Origin: a bacterium
GTDB taxonomy: Bacteria; Verrucomicrobiota; Verrucomicrobiia; Verrucomicrobiales; Akkermansiaceae
Direction of reading: 5' to 3'
Length of the DNA stretch: 64,000 nucleotides
Assembly (NCBI GenBank): GCA_018222765.1
Contig: JAAEZT010000016.1
Location: forward strand, 21,229 to 85,228
Shown: piece after piece, positions 60,191-64,000 of the stretch
Position numbering within the stretch: the first letter of the stretch is position 1
How the letters are laid out: the number at the start of each line of letters is the position of its first letter
Program-made: the position numbers and the translations under genes
The notes under the pieces: model-generated
Seen by the model: only the letters and a program-made list of their open reading frames with translations
What the model was told of the DNA's origin: nothing
The model's database searches: none

Positions 60191-61729
60191 TTAGTTTTTT
60201 TCTCCCCAGCGTGCCTCCCATATTTCGGAGAGATCTTCGACGACTTGTGGCAATTTCTTGGCGAGATTAATCGTCTCAGTGCGGTTTCTGACCAGGTTGT
60301 AGAGTGCCCACGGACGCTTTCCCTCACGCACGATTTTGTAGTCGCCGCGGATGATTGCGTGGGTGCCTGAGTGGTTGAAGAGGTAGGCGTGGTTGCGGTC
60401 GGTCGAGCCACCGGTCAGCACCGGTACGAGCGACTTGCTCTCGTGTGGTTCGAGTGTCTTGTCTGCGAACTTTTCCGGATAGGTGGTGCCGGCAAGTTCG
60501 AGACAGGTGGCCATGAGGTCGACGACGTGCCCGCGTTCTGCGGTGATCGAGCCGGGCTTGGTTTTTAAGCCGCTAGGCCAGTGCATGATCGCGGGCGTGC
60601 AGGCTCCGCCGTTGTGGACGTTCGACTTATAGCGCCGCATTGGCGTGTTTTGCGCGTGGGCCCAGTTGTGCCCAACACTTCCGTAGGTCAGTGGACCACC
60701 CATTGGGACATTATACTGGTCACCGACCGCCACGATTTGGCCTTCTTGCTTCGCTTTCGCCAAAATATTGTTGGCGGTGTTCCAGCCGTTGCCGCTGAGA
60801 TGTTCGGGGCAGGCGCCGTTGTCGTGGGCGTAGATGATGAGTGTGTTTTCGAATTGCCCCGTTCGTTTCAGGGCTGCGATGATCCGACCCATCGCTTGAT
60901 CCATGTGGTCGACCATCGCCGCGTAGATGGCCTGGTTGCGGATGTGCCAGGCTTTGTGGTCGACGGTTTTCCAATCATTGACTCTCGGCTCGCGCTCCGG
61001 CAGGGGCCAGCGTTCCTTGTCGATGATTCCCATTTTCAGCATGCGAGCATAACGCTCTTTGCGGAGTTGATCCCAACCACCCTCATATCGCTTAAGATAT
61101 TTCTGGATTGATTTTTCCGGCGCGTGCAATGGCCAGTGGGCCGCAGTGAAGGCGACGTATTGAAAGAATGGTTTGTCCGACTTTACGAAATCTTCGATCT
61201 GAGTGACGGCCTCACTACCGATCTTGTCAGTGTAGTAATAGTCGTCGCCATCCGGTTCGGCCGCCTCGGTATTGCGGGTGAGTGTGTAAGGGTCCCAGAA
61301 CGAGCCTGCCCCGGTCATCGTTCCGTAGAAGCTGTCAAAGCCGCGTTGAACGGGGCCGTCTTTTTTAGGGTCCATTCCGAGATGCCATTTGCCAACCATG
61401 CCGGTGTTGTAACCTGCTTTCTTGAGAAGCTCGGCAATCGTGACCTGCGACGGCCCAAGTTTGTTGGTGTAGCGACCACTCATGAGAGTGGCACGTGTCG
61501 GCCAGCATCGCGCGGTGTTGTAGAATTCGGTGAAACGTAAACCGCCGGCGGCCAGTGTATCGAGGTGGGGAGTTTCGATTTCTCCTCCAAAGCAGCCGAG
61601 GTCGGAGAAGCCCATGTCGTCGGTGAGGACAATCAGAATGTTCGGGCGTTCTTCTGCATTTCCTGGTGCCGCCGTGAGGCTGAGCAGCATAGCTGCCGCA
61701 ATTCTGATGAAGGTCGTGAGTCTTTGCAT
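60191..61729 (-). CDS. Exported arylsulfatase-type sulfatase (CWPTR)
   Basis: This 512-residue S1-family sulfatase has a signal peptide (IRIAAAMLLSLTAAPGNA). The metal site is LTDDMGFSD (36-44) and the formylglycine motif is CWPTR with Cys75, the form seen in many arylsulfatase A-like enzymes of this phylum. GKWHLGMDP, TAAHWPLHAPEK, YAHDNGACPEHLSG and NGGACTPAIMHWP follow. The length is typical. It is divergent from a Tat-exported isomerase-like gene across 139 bases, and the two may serve the same exported glycan pathway. Confidence 0.92.
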   Translation of the reverse strand: MQRLTTFIRIAAAMLLSLTAAPGNAEERPNILIVLTDDMGFSDLGCFGGEIETPHLDTLAAGGLRFTEFYNTARCWPTRATLMSGRYTNKLGPSQVTIAELLKKAGYNTGMVGKWHLGMDPKKDGPVQRGFDSFYGTMTGAGSFWDPYTLTRNTEAAEPDGDDYYYTDKIGSEAVTQIEDFVKSDKPFFQYVAFTAAHWPLHAPEKSIQKYLKRYEGGWDQLRKERYARMLKMGIIDKERWPLPEREPRVNDWKTVDHKAWHIRNQAIYAAMVDHMDQAMGRIIAALKRTGQFENTLIIYAHDNGACPEHLSGNGWNTANNILAKAKQEGQIVAVGDQYNVPMGGPLTYGSVGHNWAHAQNTPMRRYKSNVHNGGACTPAIMHWPSGLKTKPGSITAERGHVVDLMATCLELAGTTYPEKFADKTLEPHESKSLVPVLTGGSTDRNHAYLFNHSGTHAIIRGDYKIVREGKRPWALYNLVRNRTETINLAKKLPQVVEDLSEIWEARWGEKN

Positions 61730-61868
61730 GGGGCATTCTCGGTGGAACTACTATCGAACTACAACGGTAAATTGCCGTCAGCACCGATACCCTGGCATTT
61801 TTAAAAAGAATCTTGGCTCAGGAATCCGCACTTCCTACCCTTCGCGGTATCAAGCCTTGATCCATCCT

Positions 61869-62756
61869 ATGACCACTTCGACTTCCCGCCGCTCCTTTCT
61901 TGCCACTGCCATTCCCGCCACTTTCTCCGGTTCTCTTTTTGGGGCCGAGGAAAAGCAAACCCCGTGGCTGCAGATCTCGCTGCAGCAGTATTCCTTCGCG
62001 AGTATGTTTCGTTCTAAGGCGTTGGATCCGCTGGACTATCCGAAGTTCGCCATCGACAAAACCGGGATCAAGGCACTCGAGTATTTTAACGGCTTCTTTG
62101 AGGATAAGATTGATTCCGCGGAGTTTCTCACGGAACTGAAAAAGCGTGTCGGGGATCTTGGGGTAAAAAGTCAATTGATGCTTTGTCGCTCGGACCTCGC
62201 ACTTGATTCAGCCGATACCAATGAACGGAAGAAGGCGGCGGCCTTGCTGGCTCGTTGGGGGGAGTTTGCCAAGGAGTTGGGATGTCACTCGATCCGGGTC
62301 GATTGCCGTTCGAAAGGAAATCGTGAGGAGGTCAAGAAGCAGGCGATCGATGGACTGCATCAACTGTGCGACCTTTTAAAGCCGATGAAGATGAATGCCA
62401 TCGTCGAGAATCACGGCAATTGGTCGAGTAAGGGAGATTGGGTGAAGGAAGTGATGGAGTCGGTTAAGCGAGACAATTGCGGGACTCTGCCGGACTTTGG
62501 AAATTTTAAAGGATACGACAAGTATCAGGGCGTCAAAGATATGCTGCCCTGGGCCAAGGCGATTTGTGCCAAGGTTCATAAGATCAAGGAAGACGGGGAA
62601 GCCGCGCATACCGATTTCCACCGCATGCTCAAGATCGTGAACGACGGCGGATTCAAGGGGTATATCGGCATTGAATTTGAAGGCGGAAAGAATTCGGTCG
62701 CTGGAGTCCTGGGGACGAAGAGGCTGATTGAGAAGACGCTGCAGAAGCTGGGGTGA
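61869..62756 (+). CDS. Tat-exported sugar phosphate isomerase/epimerase-like protein
   Basis: From the ATG at 61869 this 295-residue protein begins with a twin-arginine signal (SRRSFLATAIPATFSGSLFGA). A TIM-barrel of the AP_endonuc_2 superfamily follows: LQISLQQYSFASMF, GIKALEYFNG, HSIRVDCRSKG, MNAIVENHGNWSSK, GTLPDFGNFKGYD and GFKGYIGIEFEGG. The metal-ligand Glu, Asp and His positions are largely present, though some are replaced. Export folded by Tat suggests a metal- or cofactor-bound enzyme acting on extracellular sugars, possibly keto-glycosides. The open frame upstream to 61530 overlaps the sulfatase gene and is not coding. Confidence 0.85.
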   Translation: MTTSTSRRSFLATAIPATFSGSLFGAEEKQTPWLQISLQQYSFASMFRSKALDPLDYPKFAIDKTGIKALEYFNGFFEDKIDSAEFLTELKKRVGDLGVKSQLMLCRSDLALDSADTNERKKAAALLARWGEFAKELGCHSIRVDCRSKGNREEVKKQAIDGLHQLCDLLKPMKMNAIVENHGNWSSKGDWVKEVMESVKRDNCGTLPDFGNFKGYDKYQGVKDMLPWAKAICAKVHKIKEDGEAAHTDFHRMLKIVNDGGFKGYIGIEFEGGKNSVAGVLGTKRLIEKTLQKLG

Positions 62757-62800
62757 CCGGCCTTTGAGCTGATGCGTCCGCTTTCAAACAAAAGTGATCG

Positions 62801-64000
62801 CTATTCTTCCTCCGTTCCCCCCAGAGTCACGTTGATGTTGTATTTGTTCTGCAGGTGCGAGTGGGCCCGGCTGGCCTGACCGGATTTGGGGTAGCGTTTG
62901 CAGGTGAGCTGGAAGGTGCGGATGGCTTTTTCCTTATCCTTGGCCTCCTCATAGGTGTAGCCGATTTGCAGAGTGGCCTCGGGGGCTGACTTTTCGACGA
63001 CCTTGCATTGATTGTAGAGGACGATGGCTTCCTTTTGTTCGCCTAGGCGGCGGTGGCACTTGGCGATGGCGAAGTAATTAGCCGGGAAGCGGTCAACCTG
63101 GCGGTAGCAGGCGATGGCTTTTTTCCAGTCGGAGAGCTTTTCGTAACAGCCTGCGATGGTCCACAGGTAAGTGCCGGAGTTTTCACCATCGATTTCGATG
63201 ATCTGACGGTAGGTCTCGATGGCTTCTTCGGTTTTGCCTTCCTTGAGTTGGAGGGAGGCGATGTTGGAAAGCCCCGCGACCTTGTTTTCATACTGGCCGT
63301 AGATGCGATAAGCCTGATCGAGTTTTTCGCGGGAGATATACCAATCGGCCATCTTTCCACGGAGTCCGTCGTTCATGCCAAACTTCTCGCCGATTTCCTC
63401 ATAGACTTTGAAGGTTTCGGACGGGCGGCCCAGAGTCGTGTGAAGGGCGGCGACTTGATAGAGAAACTGTGAGGCGAGTTCAGGGCGGACTGTCGTTTCG
63501 ACCCGCATGGTGGAGATAAGCTGGTCGCCGAGTTTGAGAGCGGCGGATTTGGTTTTTGGGTCTTTGAGAAGGTGGTTCACCGTTTTGACCGAGAGGCTAT
63601 ATACCTGATCGAAGAGCTTGGGGCCGGCGTAAGTGGTGGCGAGGGCTTTCTTTCCTTCATCGAGTTCCTGGGCAAAGCAATGGATTTCGGCGAGCTCATG
63701 GCAGGCCTTGATGCAGGCCGATTTGGAAACGTCGGTGCGTTTTACTTTGAAAGTGAGCTCCTTGAGAATGGAGAGGCGTTCCTCCATGTCTTGATGAAGA
63801 CGGGCGTAGTGCAGGAGATCCAGGCGCGCACGGATGGCGATCTCGTGATCGGGGTATTCCGTGATGAGGAAGCGGAAGGACTTTTGGGCGTCGGCGACCT
63901 CTCCCATCTTGCGATAAGCATTTCCCATGCAATAAGCGGCGATGGTAGCTTCGTGGGATTCCGGCCAGTAGTCGATGACCGACTGAAAGCCTTCGCGAAG
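62801..64000 (-). CDS. TPR-repeat protein, start outside the window
   Basis: The frame stays open to the window's right edge, so the N-terminus is missing; 399 residues are visible. They form tandem tetratricopeptide-like helix pairs, for example ATIAAYCMGNAYRKMGE, EETGLSNIASLQLKEG-like and GTYLWTIAGCYEKLSDW, then AIACYRQVDRFPANYFAIAK and IRTFQLTCKRYPKSGQA. The end (NKYNINVTLGGTEEE) is acidic. TPR arrays bind proteins; no partner domain is seen. The ATG at 63928 is internal, because the preceding 24 codons also fit a TPR helix (LREGFQSVIDYWPESHE). Confidence 0.8.
   Translation of the reverse strand, partial: LREGFQSVIDYWPESHEATIAAYCMGNAYRKMGEVADAQKSFRFLITEYPDHEIAIRARLDLLHYARLHQDMEERLSILKELTFKVKRTDVSKSACIKACHELAEIHCFAQELDEGKKALATTYAGPKLFDQVYSLSVKTVNHLLKDPKTKSAALKLGDQLISTMRVETTVRPELASQFLYQVAALHTTLGRPSETFKVYEEIGEKFGMNDGLRGKMADWYISREKLDQAYRIYGQYENKVAGLSNIASLQLKEGKTEEAIETYRQIIEIDGENSGTYLWTIAGCYEKLSDWKKAIACYRQVDRFPANYFAIAKCHRRLGEQKEAIVLYNQCKVVEKSAPEATLQIGYTYEEAKDKEKAIRTFQLTCKRYPKSGQASRAHSHLQNKYNINVTLGGTEEE

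Noticed and set aside
1..64000. CRISPR arrays, insertion sequences, integrases or prophage
   Set aside because: No regularly spaced direct repeats, transposase, integrase or phage structural genes were seen in the window.

Overview
This 64 kb window looks like chromosomal DNA from a member of the Verrucomicrobiota, probably of the Verrucomicrobiales type. The case rests on the mix of genes: four formylglycine-type sulfatases, a DUF1080 (3-keto-disaccharide hydrolase) protein, a Tat-exported sugar isomerase-like protein, a DUF6288-like PDZ/toroid/HEAT protein, a terpene-cyclase-fold protein beside a giant DUF4175-like membrane protein, GYF_2 and DUF2752 proteins, and a divergent FtsZ. No 16S gene is present, so the placement is an inference. 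Most start codons lack a recognisable Shine-Dalgarno sequence.

Layout. 0-4.4 kb (+): pyrH-frr with a good intrinsic terminator, DUF1080, a tRNA-Arg(CCG) on the minus strand, fabI, and a GYF_2/DUF2752 membrane pair. 4.4-13.3 kb (-): a probable operon reading from a 910-residue membrane coiled-coil protein through a small exported protein broken by an in-frame TGA, an alpha-toroid protein and three tandem paralogues built of NGD-type beta repeats around a lectin-like core. I consider this the best candidate for an undescribed (cell-envelope?) system. It is divergent from ftsZ (13.6 kb), whose T7 loop has lost one of its two usual acidic residues; ribF and gnd follow. 17.6-17.8 kb holds two terminators and a strongly structured RNA candidate.

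17.8-26.4 kb: a sulfatase with an added C-terminal beta domain, a five-gene sugar operon (galM, SPI-like isomerase, DhnA-type aldolase, Gfo/Idh oxidoreductase, PfkB kinase), and a divergent beta-helix protein with a very regular coil. 26.4-35.2 kb: a decayed tRNA-like cloverleaf, a two-gene HTH/membrane pair, a LysM protein, dusB, an LptF/G permease, a helical-repeat membrane protein and a dicarboxylate symporter.

35.3-44.6 kb (-): nuoGHIJKLMN, lacking nuoA-F, preceded by a perfect 28-bp palindrome that matches both Rex and CRP/FNR-type operators. A YiiX-like hydrolase and tRNA-Tyr(GTA) follow. 45.6-64 kb is an accessory region: a frameshifted YwqK-like gene, a Lys/Ala-rich exported coiled coil, an exported nuclease with a HhH domain, three more sulfatases, a gene fragment, a RimK-like ATP-grasp enzyme, a VTT membrane protein, a PPOX-fold protein, DUF6288 and PQQ-propeller proteins, an FAD oxidase, an AT-rich lipoprotein island with a second YwqK remnant, an exported SPI-like protein and a TPR protein cut by the window end.

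Taken together the window codes for housekeeping (nucleotide, lipid, cofactor and respiratory functions) interspersed with exported machinery for degrading sulfated polysaccharides and processing sugars.
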